Source: Litoribacter ruber (GTDB lineage Bacteria > Bacteroidota > Bacteroidia > Cytophagales > Cyclobacteriaceae). Taken from it: a stretch of 64,000 nt of DNA. The translations under genes were made by a program, and so were the position numbers. This document shows, piece after piece, positions 51,941 through 60,603 of the stretch (position 1 is its first letter; each line of letters starts with the position of its first letter). The stretch covers positions 1-64,000 of the forward strand of contig NZ_JAHBGI010000012.1 of assembly GCF_018500185.1 (NCBI RefSeq), given 5' to 3'. The notes below the pieces were generated by a model that was not told the DNA's origin, searched no databases, and saw nothing but the letters and a program-made list of their open reading frames with translations.

Positions 51941-52702
51941 TTAGATTTCTATCTTGAGCCCATCATAGGCCAAACGGATATGGGGCGGCAATAGTTTTTC
52001 CACCTTGGAATGGCAGCCCAGTTGATGGCTGATATGCGTAAAATATGCTTTCTCGGGCTGTATTCTTTCCACCATTTCAATCGCTTCTTCGAATGTGAAA
52101 TGGGAAATGTGGTCTTTTAACCTCAGCGCATTGAGCACAAGCACCTTGGACCCTTTTATTTTTTCAATCTCTGCCTCTGAGATAAAGTTGGCGTCTGTGA
52201 TATAGGTAAAATCCTGTACTCTGAACCCAAAAACGGGAAGCTTATAGTGCAGCACATCTATAGGGGTGACAGGGACTCCTTCCGCAATAAATGGTTGATT
52301 AGTGATTTCCACAGGCTGCACCTTAGGCACACCCGGGTAGCTGTGATTTTCGAAAATGTAGGAAAACTCCCTTTTGATTTGCTCCAGCACCTGTTGCCTA
52401 CCAAAGATGGGCATGTCCCGTTTGTGCATGAAATTGAAGGGACGAATGTCGTCAAGACCTGCAGTATGGTCTTTGTGCTCATGGGTGAAAATAACGGCGT
52501 CCACATCGCGGATGTTTTCCCTCAGCATCTGCTGCCTAAAGTCCGGGCCGGTATCGATGACGATACTCTTTCCATCTACCTCCAGGTGAACGGAAGTTCG
52601 AAGTCTTTTATCCCTAAAATCTAAGGAGGTACACACCTCACAACTGCACCCGATTACGGGTACCCCTTGTGAGGTGCCAGTTCCTAAGAATGTGATCTTC
52701 AA
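51941..52702 (-). CDS. PhnP-like MBL-fold metal-dependent hydrolase
   Basis: A 253-aa metallo-beta-lactamase-fold protein. The N-terminal GTGTSQGVPVIGCSCEVC carries the extra Cys-rich zinc site of PhnP-like enzymes, and the core metal motif is THEHKDHTAGLDD (about residues 74-86). Further ligands lie in YITDANF and THISHQLGCH. PhnP is a cyclic phosphodiesterase, but without phosphonate genes nearby that role is not implied here. Its ATG overlaps the stop of the 92-aa gene upstream and its stop lies 2 bp before RqcH. Confidence 0.87.
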   Translation of the reverse strand: MKITFLGTGTSQGVPVIGCSCEVCTSLDFRDKRLRTSVHLEVDGKSIVIDTGPDFRQQMLRENIRDVDAVIFTHEHKDHTAGLDDIRPFNFMHKRDMPIFGRQQVLEQIKREFSYIFENHSYPGVPKVQPVEITNQPFIAEGVPVTPIDVLHYKLPVFGFRVQDFTYITDANFISEAEIEKIKGSKVLVLNALRLKDHISHFTFEEAIEMVERIQPEKAYFTHISHQLGCHSKVEKLLPPHIRLAYDGLKIEI

Positions 52703-52977
52703 AGTTTGAGCTCGGTTTGTTGGAGTTCGCTGAGGAAATCCTGGTTTTTCTTGTTGGAAAAATCCTTCGGGTTAAACTTCAGTTCCCTGAGTATGTCCAA
52801 AAGGGTGTTGATTTTTCCTTCAGTTGTGTAGTATTTGTTGACGATGACCACGTTGGTGTCATTGAGTATACAATAGCCAGATTTGAAGTTTCCTTTTTCA
52901 TACCTGAGAATGAAATCAGATTCCGCAAATAGGTTTTCCAGCTTGTCAAGGTAGGATTTGGTATACTTTACCGCCAT
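52699..52977 (-). CDS. 92-aa protein of unknown function
   Basis: A 92-aa soluble protein starting MAVKYTKSYLDKLENLFAES. A mixed alpha/beta pattern follows, with a central hydrophobic strand pair (YCILNDTNVVIVNKYY) and a C-terminal helix. No family is recognised. It overlaps the MBL-fold gene by 4 bp (ATGA) and starts 4 bp after the CheY-like gene ends, so it is tightly embedded in the operon. A close functional link with the MBL protein is likely. Confidence 0.72.
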   Translation of the reverse strand: MAVKYTKSYLDKLENLFAESDFILRYEKGNFKSGYCILNDTNVVIVNKYYTTEGKINTLLDILRELKFNPKDFSNKKNQDFLSELQQTELKL

Positions 52978-52981
52978 TTAC

Positions 52982-53362
52982 TTATTTGGAGATGTGCTTT
53001 TTGACAGTGGCCAAAAGGTGGTCGTAATCCAAAGGCTTTTGAACGTAATCATTTAAGCCGGCTTGTTTAAAATCGTCCAGAGTGTAATTTTTGTAATTTC
53101 CGGTGATGGCAACAATAGGAACATTGGCTTTTGACTTGTCAGGCAAAGCCCTAATGGCTTTCGTACACTCGATTCCGTCCATTTGAGGCATGTTGATGTC
53201 CATCAAAATCAGGTCAAAATCTTCTTTTTCCAATTTGGCCAATACTTGCTTGCCGTTTTTAACAGAGGTGATGTGGAAGTTTTCAAACATCAACACGTTT
53301 CTCGTCAAATTAATGATCACTGAGCTGTCCTCTGCTACCAATACTTTTTTAATATCGCTCAT
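52982..53362 (-). CDS. Single-domain CheY-like response regulator
   Basis: A 126-aa receiver domain with no output domain. The acidic pocket is in KVLVAEDSSVI, the phospho-acceptor Asp in LILMDINMPQMDG (about residue 57), Thr in IVAITGN and Lys in YVQKPLD. It could carry phosphate to the HPt protein encoded upstream, or receive phosphate from it. The RR-HPt gene ends 18 bp before it. No histidine kinase is encoded in the window. Confidence 0.93.
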   Translation of the reverse strand: MSDIKKVLVAEDSSVIINLTRNVLMFENFHITSVKNGKQVLAKLEKEDFDLILMDINMPQMDGIECTKAIRALPDKSKANVPIVAITGNYKNYTLDDFKQAGLNDYVQKPLDYDHLLATVKKHISK

Positions 53363-53380
53363 TCTTTATATTCCTATTTT

Positions 53381-54148
53381 TTATAAGATGGATTGCTGCT
53401 CGCTAAAATAATCCCGAAAGTTATCCAACAATTGTTTAAGCTTCAAATGTTCTTGTGAAATATTGTCAAAATTAGAAGTTTTGATGTTCTTTTCAAAAGA
53501 TGCACTGAAGTGGTATATCTTGTTGGCACCTAAAGTGCCCGAATTACCCTTAATAATATGCAATTTTTCCCCTATTTCCTTGTAATTCTTACTTTCAATT
53601 AAATTTTTAATGTCAGCGGTAAGATCTTCGGCCTCCTCAATAAAGTCTAAGTATACTGTTTTGATATTGTCGGGGCTGTTATACTTCAATAACTGTTTAA
53701 CTATTTTCTCATTAAGTTCCTCAGAATCTGCAGCCGGAACAGCTTCCACTGCTGTAGATTCCGCAACTACGGATGCACCACCCGGGTTGAGGTGTTGGAA
53801 AATAGTTTCCAGAAGGTTTTTAGGCTTGATCGGCTTGGCAATAAATTCATCAAAACCAGTGGCAATAAAATAATCCCTGTCGCTCTGGTCGGAATATGCC
53901 GAAACGGCAATAATGGGAGCCTCCGTTAAATGCTCCGTCTTGATCACCTTAAGGGTGGAAATGCCGTCAAGTTTGGGCATTTGAATGTCCATAAGGATGA
54001 TGTCAAAATCTTTCTCCCTTAATTTATCCAATGCCACAAGGCCGTTTTCGGCTGTCTCGAAAAGATAATTATGTCGGATGATGTTCTCGAAAACCTTTCG
54101 ATTTAATGCATTATCATCAACTATCAGCACCTTTTTATCTTTCATCAT
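53381..54148 (-). CDS. Response regulator receiver fused to an HPt domain
   Basis: A 255-aa protein. Receiver domain (1-125): KVLIVDDNALNRK, phospho-acceptor Asp in IILMDIQMPKLDG, Lys in FIAKPIKP. Then a Pro/Ala-rich linker and a C-terminal HPt domain with the phosphorylatable His in KLHIIKGNSGTLGANKIYHF (about residue 203). This is a phosphorelay intermediate without its own kinase. The start MMKDKKVLIV at 54148 is chosen because a longer frame would run into the miaA promoter region and start codon. It heads the leftward operon ending with RqcH and is divergent from miaA. Confidence 0.9.
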   Translation of the reverse strand: MMKDKKVLIVDDNALNRKVFENIIRHNYLFETAENGLVALDKLREKDFDIILMDIQMPKLDGISTLKVIKTEHLTEAPIIAVSAYSDQSDRDYFIATGFDEFIAKPIKPKNLLETIFQHLNPGGASVVAESTAVEAVPAADSEELNEKIVKQLLKYNSPDNIKTVYLDFIEEAEDLTADIKNLIESKNYKEIGEKLHIIKGNSGTLGANKIYHFSASFEKNIKTSNFDNISQEHLKLKQLLDNFRDYFSEQQSIL

Positions 54149-54158
54149 CAAGTTTTTG

Positions 54159-54166
54159 TAATTTTG
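54159..54166 (+). promoter_or_regulatory. -7 promoter box of miaA
   Basis: TAATTTTG is a perfect TAnnTTTG box. Transcription would begin near 54172, about 27 nt before the TTG start of miaA. This also shows that the leftward RR-HPt gene probably starts at 54148 rather than at 54199. Confidence 0.5.
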
Positions 54167-54198
54167 CGGTAGAGTCTCAAAAAAATAGTTTACATCCA

Positions 54199-55110
54199 TT
54201 GATAGATACCGCCAAGTTTTTAATTGTCGTCGCTGGTCCGACTGCCGTTGGTAAAACGGATATGTGCATAAAAATAGCCAAAAAATTTAATACTTCTATC
54301 ATTTCTTCCGATAGTAGACAATTTTTTAGGGAAATGGAAATAGGGACAGCCAAGCCCACCTTGGAAGAGCGCCAACAGGTTGCCCACCATTTCATTGACT
54401 CCCTTTCTATACATGACCAATATGACGTTAGAAGGTTTGAAAATGACACCTTGAATCTTTTAAATTCCCTATTTGAAACTCACGACTGTGTCATCATGAC
54501 CGGCGGTTCGGGTCTCTATATAGATGCGGTTTGTAAGGGTTTTGATGAAATGCCTGAAATACCATCCCAAATACGGGAAAGCTTAAATGAGCTTTTTCAA
54601 AATGAGGGAATAGAGGTTTTACAAAAGAGGCTCAAGCAGGTAGATCCCGAATACTTCGAAATGGTGGATCGGCACAATCCACAACGGTTGATCAGGGCAT
54701 TGGAGGTTTTTGAAGGCACGGGCAAGCCATTTAGTAGTTTCAGACAAAAAAACACAGTGGAAAGGCCTTTCAATTTGATCAAAATCGGACTGGAAAGGGA
54801 CAGGGAATTGCTGTATGAGCGCATCAACCTGAGGATGGATCAGATGATTGAGCAGGGATTGTTTGAGGAAGCCGGAAAGCTATTTCCTTATCGCCATCTC
54901 AATGCTCTACAGACGGTCGGGTATTCGGAAATTTTTGGGTACTTGGATGGAAAGTATGACAAGGAGGAGGCCGTGCGACTTCTTAAAAGAAATTCCCGTC
55001 GTTATGCCAAAAGGCAGCTCACCTGGTTTAAAAAAGATCCGGATATGGTGTGGTTCTCTCCGGATGAGGCAGAATCAATTATTAAGCATATTGGCCGTCA
55101 AATGGATTGA
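54199..55110 (+). CDS. miaA: tRNA dimethylallyltransferase
   Basis: A 303-aa enzyme that adds a dimethylallyl group to A37 of tRNAs reading UNN codons. The P-loop VVAGPTAVGKTDMCIKIAKK begins at residue 8, followed by IISSDSRQFFREMEIGTAKP and the MTGGSGLYIDAVCKGFD segment. The C-terminal part has LQTVGYSEIFGYLDG and ends with RRYAKRQLTWFKK. The start is taken as TTG at 54199, which puts the P-loop at the usual distance; no ATG is available in the short region after the promoter box. Its end overlaps the leftward 109-aa gene by 13 bp. Confidence 0.93.
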   Translation: MIDTAKFLIVVAGPTAVGKTDMCIKIAKKFNTSIISSDSRQFFREMEIGTAKPTLEERQQVAHHFIDSLSIHDQYDVRRFENDTLNLLNSLFETHDCVIMTGGSGLYIDAVCKGFDEMPEIPSQIRESLNELFQNEGIEVLQKRLKQVDPEYFEMVDRHNPQRLIRALEVFEGTGKPFSSFRQKNTVERPFNLIKIGLERDRELLYERINLRMDQMIEQGLFEEAGKLFPYRHLNALQTVGYSEIFGYLDGKYDKEEAVRLLKRNSRRYAKRQLTWFKKDPDMVWFSPDEAESIIKHIGRQMD

Positions 55111-55427
55111 CGGCCGCTGATTTTTGCTACAAAATTATACGGCTTTTTAGCCAATAGCCTATTATACTGATAAAGGTAAAGTTTTGACTGGGAGAGAGGG
55201 CCTTTTGCGGCTTCCTTTTCAGCCGGATTTTTCTTGAGGTAGATGTTTTCCAGATGGACCAAGTTGGCCCGTGTTGGCTTTAGGTGTTCCTGCACCGCAA
55301 GCCTTTCTTTCAATAGGTAAAATTTTTCCTCAAAAGCCTTTTGTTTGTTTTTAAGGCTGTTTTCTACTACTGTGTAAAACAGAAATACAAATCCTGCCAA
55401 TGTCAGGAAGATAGGGATAAAGCCCAT
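55098..55427 (-). CDS. Small membrane-anchored protein of unknown function
   Basis: A 109-aa protein with one N-terminal transmembrane segment (about residues 2-22), then a charged helical region likely to form a coiled coil (about 25-75) and a short basic tail. It resembles no named family I can recall. It follows pfkA by 8 bp in the same leftward direction and overlaps the convergent miaA by 13 bp. Confidence 0.68.
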   Translation of the reverse strand: MGFIPIFLTLAGFVFLFYTVVENSLKNKQKAFEEKFYLLKERLAVQEHLKPTRANLVHLENIYLKKNPAEKEAAKGPLSQSKLYLYQYNRLLAKKPYNFVAKISGRQSI

Positions 55428-55435
55428 AGGGTGAT

Positions 55436-56410
55436 TTAGATACTTAGGATTTCTATTAGTTTAAGGTAATCTTTCTTCAAAGGTTTGTCCTTGGTAATGC
55501 AGTCGTTAAAGTCTGTGTAGACGACTTCTTCGTGGACGATACCAGCCATGCAGTTGGTCTTGCCTTGCATCAATCCTTCTACGGCGGCCATGCCACACCA
55601 GCTACCCAGGATTCTGTCCTTTGCAGTAGGATTGCCCCCTCGCTGAATGTGTCCCAATGTAGTTACTTTAAAATCGAGTTCATCATTATTGATCTCTTTT
55701 TTTACCTTCTCCATAATCTCAGCCGCCCCACCTTCTTCATCACCTTCGGCAACCACTACGATACTGGATGTTTTGGTCTTTCTTAGGCCTTTGAGTGACT
55801 TGACCACATCCTTGATGGAGGTTTTGGTTTCCGGTACCATCACCAGCTCCGCGCCTCCACCGATACCGCATTCCACGGCTATATACCCACTGTCGCGACC
55901 CATTACCTCAATAAAGAAGATCCTGTCGTGAGCCGCAGCCGTATCCCTCACCTTGTCTATGGCCTCAAGTGCGGTGTTCAGCGCCGTATCAAAACCAATG
56001 GTGAAATCAGTGCCATATATGTCGTTGTCAATAGTTCCGGGGCAGCCTATCACCGGTATGCCGAATTCCTTACTCAGAATCTGCGCCCCAGTAAATGTAC
56101 CGTCCCCTCCAATGGCCACCAAACCTTCAATTCCGTGCTTTTTGAGTTGCTCGTAAGCTTTTTGCCGGCCTTCTTTGGTTCTGAATTCTTCGCTTCTAGC
56201 AGATTTTAGGATGGTCCCGCCCCGCTGTACTATGTTGCTCACCGAGTGGGTGTACATTTTCTTGATGTCGCCGTTGATCATGCCGTCGTAACCGTACATG
56301 ATACCGTAAACATCTAGGTTGTGGTATATTCCTGTCCGTACTACTGCACGGATACAGGCGTTCATTCCTGGGGCATCTCCACCGGAGGTAAATACTGCGA
56401 TTTTCTTCAT
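55436..56410 (-). CDS. pfkA: ATP-dependent 6-phosphofructokinase
   Basis: A 324-aa bacterial PFK-I-type enzyme that phosphorylates fructose 6-phosphate. Motifs are FTSGGDAPGMNACIRAVVR (ATP site), AIGGDGTFTGA, the catalytic PGTIDNDIYGTDFTIGFDTA and VMGRDSGYIA (substrate site), then HIQRGGNPTAKDR. The length is typical of the ATP-dependent, allosteric group. It is divergent from the glycosyltransferase gene by 88 bp. Confidence 0.97.
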   Translation of the reverse strand: MKKIAVFTSGGDAPGMNACIRAVVRTGIYHNLDVYGIMYGYDGMINGDIKKMYTHSVSNIVQRGGTILKSARSEEFRTKEGRQKAYEQLKKHGIEGLVAIGGDGTFTGAQILSKEFGIPVIGCPGTIDNDIYGTDFTIGFDTALNTALEAIDKVRDTAAAHDRIFFIEVMGRDSGYIAVECGIGGGAELVMVPETKTSIKDVVKSLKGLRKTKTSSIVVVAEGDEEGGAAEIMEKVKKEINNDELDFKVTTLGHIQRGGNPTAKDRILGSWCGMAAVEGLMQGKTNCMAGIVHEEVVYTDFNDCITKDKPLKKDYLKLIEILSI

Positions 56411-56487
56411 GCTTAATAGGTTTTCTAAGCTTAAAAATAAAGATTAATCCTTATTATAAGTAGAAGGGAGGCGAAAAGTTTATTTAT

Positions 56488-56495
56488 TATCTTTG
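56488..56495 (+). promoter_or_regulatory. -7 box abutting the glycosyltransferase start
   Basis: TATCTTTG is a perfect TAnnTTTG box only 3 bp before the ATG at 56499. If used, the transcript would begin at or next to the start codon (leaderless). A TTG at 56493 lies inside the box and is therefore unlikely as a start. Confidence 0.45.
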
Positions 56496-56498
56496 GGA

Positions 56499-57785
56499 AT
56501 GCAAGAATTAAAAAAGGTTCTTATCATCACCTATTATTGGCCGCCCAGCGCCGGTTCAGGTGTGCAGCGATGGCTTAAATTTGCCAAATACCTTCCCCAG
56601 TACGGTTGGGAACCTGTTGTTTTTACTCCAGAGAATCCCGACTTCGAACTGAGGGATATGAGCCTTTTAAAGGAGATACCCAGGGATTTGGAGGTCCTGA
56701 AATTTCCTATCTGGGAGCCTTATGGGATTTTTAGGAAACTTAAAGGAGGAAAAATAAAGGATCCTTCCAAGATTTTGGAAAAGGGTGAAAAGGGACTTTT
56801 CGACAAGCTTTCCATCTGGATGCGCGCCAATCTGCTGATACCTGACCCCCGGAGGTTTTGGGTAAAACCTTCAGTGGAATACCTTTCCGATATTCTTGAG
56901 AAAAATAAAATCGAAACAGTGATTACCACTGGCCCTCCGCATAGCCTACACCTGATAGGGCGAAATCTGAAGCGGAAACTTGGAGTGAGGTGGGTTGCGG
57001 ATTTTAGGGATCCATGGAGCAGTTGGGAATTTTTGGATACCCTGCCTATGACACCCTTGGTTAGGAAACAGCATGAAGAGCTGGAGAGGTCGGTTTTGAA
57101 GGAGGCCGATCGGGTGCTGACCATATCGCCGACTTTTCAGGAGGAAATCAGCAAGATTTACCCCAGATCGATAGATTTAATCACCAATGGTTTTGACCAA
57201 GCAGATTTGCCTGCTCAGTTTGCGGCAGCTCCCGAGGTTTCAAAAGGCCTGAAAATCGTTTATACCGGAATTATTGATGCGATTCGGGACCCCTTGCCGT
57301 TTTTAAAAGCGCTTAGACAGGCTTTTGAGGGGACTGCAGTTCCCGTGGAAATGACTTTTGTGGGCAAGGTTAGTGACAAGGTTATCCATTTCATCGAGTC
57401 GGATGAATGGTTGGCCAATCATGTGCATTTTGCGGGGTATGTGAGCCATGAGGAAGTATTTGGCTTTTATGAGCAAGCCAATCTCTTGCTTTTGATTCTG
57501 ACCAAAACCAAAAATGCCAAGGGCAACATTCCCGGGAAAATATTTGAATACATGGCCACAGAAAGGCCGGTTTTGGCCCTAGGTGATCCCGCCGGTGATT
57601 CTGCCCAGATCTTGCAGGCAGCCCAAGCAGGGAAAGTGTTTGCCCACAAGCAAGTGGACGAAATCAAAAGCTTCCTACTTCGCTACGCAAAGGGGGAAAT
57701 CCAAATAAATAGTGGAGGCAACGTCAAAAAATACGACCGAAAAGAGCTTACGAAAAAGCTGGCCGCCATTCTCGATGAACTTTAA
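56499..57785 (+). CDS. Glycosyltransferase family 4-like protein
   Basis: A 428-aa GT-B protein. It begins KVLIITYYWPPSAGSGVQRWLKF, typical of one Bacteroidota GT4-like group. A central VTTGPPHSLHLIGR and WVADFRDPW follow, then a C-terminal donor-binding region (GNIPGKIFEYMATERPVLALG, about residues 344-364). It could act on surface glycans. The start at 56499 (MQELKKVL) is preferred over a TTG within the promoter box. Its stop overlaps the leftward flippase gene by 4 bp. Confidence 0.85.
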   Translation: MQELKKVLIITYYWPPSAGSGVQRWLKFAKYLPQYGWEPVVFTPENPDFELRDMSLLKEIPRDLEVLKFPIWEPYGIFRKLKGGKIKDPSKILEKGEKGLFDKLSIWMRANLLIPDPRRFWVKPSVEYLSDILEKNKIETVITTGPPHSLHLIGRNLKRKLGVRWVADFRDPWSSWEFLDTLPMTPLVRKQHEELERSVLKEADRVLTISPTFQEEISKIYPRSIDLITNGFDQADLPAQFAAAPEVSKGLKIVYTGIIDAIRDPLPFLKALRQAFEGTAVPVEMTFVGKVSDKVIHFIESDEWLANHVHFAGYVSHEEVFGFYEQANLLLLILTKTKNAKGNIPGKIFEYMATERPVLALGDPAGDSAQILQAAQAGKVFAHKQVDEIKSFLLRYAKGEIQINSGGNVKKYDRKELTKKLAAILDEL

Positions 57786-59260
57786 GGTTTGATTTTATTC
57801 AACGCATTCAGAACCATGTTTTTTCCCTCCGGGGAAGGGTTGAACACATATATTCCTGTCAGGTAAATTATCATGATTAGCGCTGACCGGATGATCAGGT
57901 CTAGGAAGATATTGTCTAAAGTCGGTAACAATAGAGTTGGAATATAATAAGCCACTAAGCCCACCAAAATCACTTTCGCCAGATCCCAAGTGAAGGGTGT
58001 AAAGTGAAGCTTGACCTTGATGTAGTAATATTTCAACAGGTTATAAAAGAACATGGCAACAAAGGAAGCCATCGCCGCTCCTTCAATTCCATAACTTGGG
58101 ATCAGCATCAAATTTAGCAATATCACCACCAGGCTCATCAGTAGGGTGGAGGTGATGTTAAATAGATAATATTTGCTAAAGACTATGATCTCACCGTTGA
58201 CAGAAAAGATTACGTCGGAAAGCTTTCCCAAGCCAATGAGCAAAACTACCCACTTGCCGGCTTCATAAACGTCCCGGTTGGGCACAAAATGGTAAAGGTT
58301 ATCAATATTGGCCCAAAGTCCAATGAACAGTAGGAGGCAAATAATCAGTTGGTTGACCGCCACTTTCTTATAGAGCTGGTGGATCTGGTCCAGCCTGCCA
58401 CCCGCAAAACTTTCAGCAATCACCGGCATCACTACCTGGCTAATGGCTCTGCGGGGCATTTCGATCACCACGGCAATGGAAAACCCGATCGTATATATGG
58501 CATTTGCATCCAGACTGATCATCGCCGAAACCATCAGGCTGTCGATTTTCATGATCAAAATGGACCCAGCCGTCCCCAGAAAGGTGATCAAGCTGTATTT
58601 AATAAATTCACCCTTGAAAGACTGGGATAACACTCCGAAGTTGAACTTCAGCCTAAACAGGTCTCTTTTCAGCATGTAGGCAATCATAAACAACACTGCC
58701 ATCAAGTAAAGCAGTCCTAATCCCATCATCACCTGGTAAAAATCTATCCAACCCAACAAAAAGGTTACAATCCAGGCACTCACCAGGAGGCGAACCATCA
58801 CCTCTCTTATAAAAGTGGGAATAGCCACCTTGAGAAATGAGCGCATAAATGCATCCAGAATTGTGTGGATCACCGAAAAAAACGTGATGATCAACACCAC
58901 GCCTAAATAGTTGTTTACCTGTGGGGAGTTGACCGAATAGGTGCGGATAATCTCATCCTTGAAAACCAAAAACAGCACCGCAACAGCCGTAAATCCGACT
59001 ATGCACCAGATTAAGCTATAGGTGAAAAAGGTGAATTTGTGTTTTTTTACCTGGGGATAAAAGCGTGTGATGCCATGGCCCAGCCCTAATTGCGCAAATG
59101 GGACCAGCAACAAAGCCATATCCTGTATAGTACGAAATGCCCCAAATTCACTCGGCGTCAACGCACAAGGGAGCAGCCAAAGAATATTGACATAGCCAAT
59201 CAGTACGCCTAAATAGGAGCTGATGGTGGTCAGAATACTTTGTTTGGCAATTTTACCCAT
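57782..59260 (-). CDS. Wzx-like oligosaccharide flippase
   Basis: A 492-aa protein with 12 to 14 predicted transmembrane helices of the MOP/polysaccharide-transport superfamily. Features are the N-terminal TPSEFGAFRTIQDMALLLVPFAQLG and a C-terminal polysaccharide-biosynthesis-type half. It would flip a lipid-linked glycan across the inner membrane. It follows the GT4 gene by 30 bp in the leftward glycan operon. The exact glycan is unknown; the exopolysaccharide export genes at 15-19.7 kb lack a flippase and might use such a protein, but this is inference. Confidence 0.88.
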   Translation of the reverse strand: MGKIAKQSILTTISSYLGVLIGYVNILWLLPCALTPSEFGAFRTIQDMALLLVPFAQLGLGHGITRFYPQVKKHKFTFFTYSLIWCIVGFTAVAVLFLVFKDEIIRTYSVNSPQVNNYLGVVLIITFFSVIHTILDAFMRSFLKVAIPTFIREVMVRLLVSAWIVTFLLGWIDFYQVMMGLGLLYLMAVLFMIAYMLKRDLFRLKFNFGVLSQSFKGEFIKYSLITFLGTAGSILIMKIDSLMVSAMISLDANAIYTIGFSIAVVIEMPRRAISQVVMPVIAESFAGGRLDQIHQLYKKVAVNQLIICLLLFIGLWANIDNLYHFVPNRDVYEAGKWVVLLIGLGKLSDVIFSVNGEIIVFSKYYLFNITSTLLMSLVVILLNLMLIPSYGIEGAAMASFVAMFFYNLLKYYYIKVKLHFTPFTWDLAKVILVGLVAYYIPTLLLPTLDNIFLDLIIRSALIMIIYLTGIYVFNPSPEGKNMVLNALNKIKP

Positions 59261-59290
59261 GCGAAAATAAAAAGTTAAAGATAAGCAGGA

Positions 59291-60313
59291 TCACTGGAAA
59301 ACCTGTAGTAAGGCATTTTTTCGGTCTTCATAATCATAATGTGTCTTGATCCTGAGCGGGGCCAAAATTCTTAGGGTAATTAAATCAGCCTGGTTGGCAT
59401 CCTGGAAAATCCTCACCAGTGCTGCGGAGTCCTTTTTTTCTAGAATAAAGCCGGTATCACCGATAATTTCCGGAATGGCTCCCACGGCTGAGCCAATAGG
59501 AATACACCCACAAAGCATAGCCTCCGCCAAAGCGTTTGGAAAGCCTTCAGACATGGAAAGTTGCAAATAAAAGCGGTGATGGTTAAAAAGGTTGCGTATC
59601 TCTTTTTGAGAAAGTTTTCCCAGTACCTTTATATTGGTGAGGTGGGTAGAATAATTTTCATCACCTACCAAGGTAAATTGGGCATCTGGAAAACGGGCTG
59701 CCATTTCCTCGATCAGATCAATCCCTTTGATCATCGCACGGTTGCTTTTGGAGATGCCGGTGGCTACCGTAATGTAAGTTTGGGCTTTCCGCTCTAAGCC
59801 CAGATCTTTCCAAAATTCCCCCGAAAAACCATTATGAATAACCTGAATGGGGGTTTTGAGCCCTGGAACCAAGTTTTTCAATCCTTGAGCCTCAGGTATC
59901 AGCGCAGAATAGCGGTAATCCTGCTTGACCAGCGCCTGGGCTACAGGCAAAATCTTCGTGCAGTTTCTGAAACTGTATTCGGTAAACTGTCTCAAAATAT
60001 TCTTTCGGTAATTTCCATAGTTGATCGCAGGCATGTTCATGGCATCCGTGCCTCCACATTGTATAAAAACCTTTTTTTTGAAAAGCTTTCCGAAAATGAC
60101 GGGAAGGTAGCTGTGGTAGCCGGCAAAAAAGCACAGATAATGAGTGGTCTTGGGTAAATAAAACAACAGCTGAAAAGCCTGTAGAATAAAGTAAAAGGGG
60201 AGTTTTACAGGACTGCCAGTGAATTTTAATGGCTTGATGGAAAAGTGGGGCTCAATCATTTCCACATCCCTTTCGGTAAATGCGGTCCTGACCGGATAGG
60301 TGTAAATGATCAT
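59291..60313 (-). CDS. Glycosyltransferase family 4 protein
   Basis: A 340-aa GT-B glycosyltransferase. The donor-binding signature MSEGFPNALAEAMLCGCIPIGS (about residues 255-276) and the preceding GDENYSTHLTNIKVLGKLS strand are clear, while the N-terminal half is less conserved. It is slightly short for GT4 (usually 360-400 aa). Translation likely begins at the ATG at 60313. It lies between a small membrane protein gene and the flippase gene in the same operon. Confidence 0.87.
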   Translation of the reverse strand: MIIYTYPVRTAFTERDVEMIEPHFSIKPLKFTGSPVKLPFYFILQAFQLLFYLPKTTHYLCFFAGYHSYLPVIFGKLFKKKVFIQCGGTDAMNMPAINYGNYRKNILRQFTEYSFRNCTKILPVAQALVKQDYRYSALIPEAQGLKNLVPGLKTPIQVIHNGFSGEFWKDLGLERKAQTYITVATGISKSNRAMIKGIDLIEEMAARFPDAQFTLVGDENYSTHLTNIKVLGKLSQKEIRNLFNHHRFYLQLSMSEGFPNALAEAMLCGCIPIGSAVGAIPEIIGDTGFILEKKDSAALVRIFQDANQADLITLRILAPLRIKTHYDYEDRKNALLQVFQ

Positions 60314-60333
60314 TCTTTATGCTTAGCAGAAAT

Positions 60334-60597
60334 TCAAAATAGCAAAACCATTACCGCCAGCAAAGATAGAATTAGCATCACGATGAAAGACCAGATAAAC
60401 ATGGACGTCTGCGCAATTTCCTGCCTGCGGTCATTTTGCCAATCTTTCAATTCCTCATATACCTCCATGGTCCCCGAAAAAACACGGGGGTCTTTTTGGT
60501 AGGCTTGATCCTTATAGGGCGTTCTGATCTGGCGCAGTTTGCGGTTGTCGTCAAACTGATCTTTACCCTGCTTGGCAAATCCGGCTCCTCCTGTCAT
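60334..60597 (-). CDS. Small membrane protein of unknown function
   Basis: An 87-aa protein with a charged, Gln/Arg/Asp-rich N-terminal part (about 1-62) and a single C-terminal transmembrane helix (about 66-86, SFIVMLILSLLAVMVLLF). This tail-anchored layout would leave the soluble part in the cytoplasm. No family is recognised. It follows the methyltransferase gene by 6 bp and precedes the GT4 gene by 20 bp, so it belongs to the glycan operon. Confidence 0.7.
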   Translation of the reverse strand: MTGGAGFAKQGKDQFDDNRKLRQIRTPYKDQAYQKDPRVFSGTMEVYEELKDWQNDRRQEIAQTSMFIWSFIVMLILSLLAVMVLLF

Positions 60598-60603
60598 AAA
60601 AAA

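Noticed and set aside
51941-52702. A phosphonate utilisation (phn) gene
   Set aside because: The protein resembles PhnP in fold and cysteine-rich zinc site, but no phn genes are nearby and the operon context is different.
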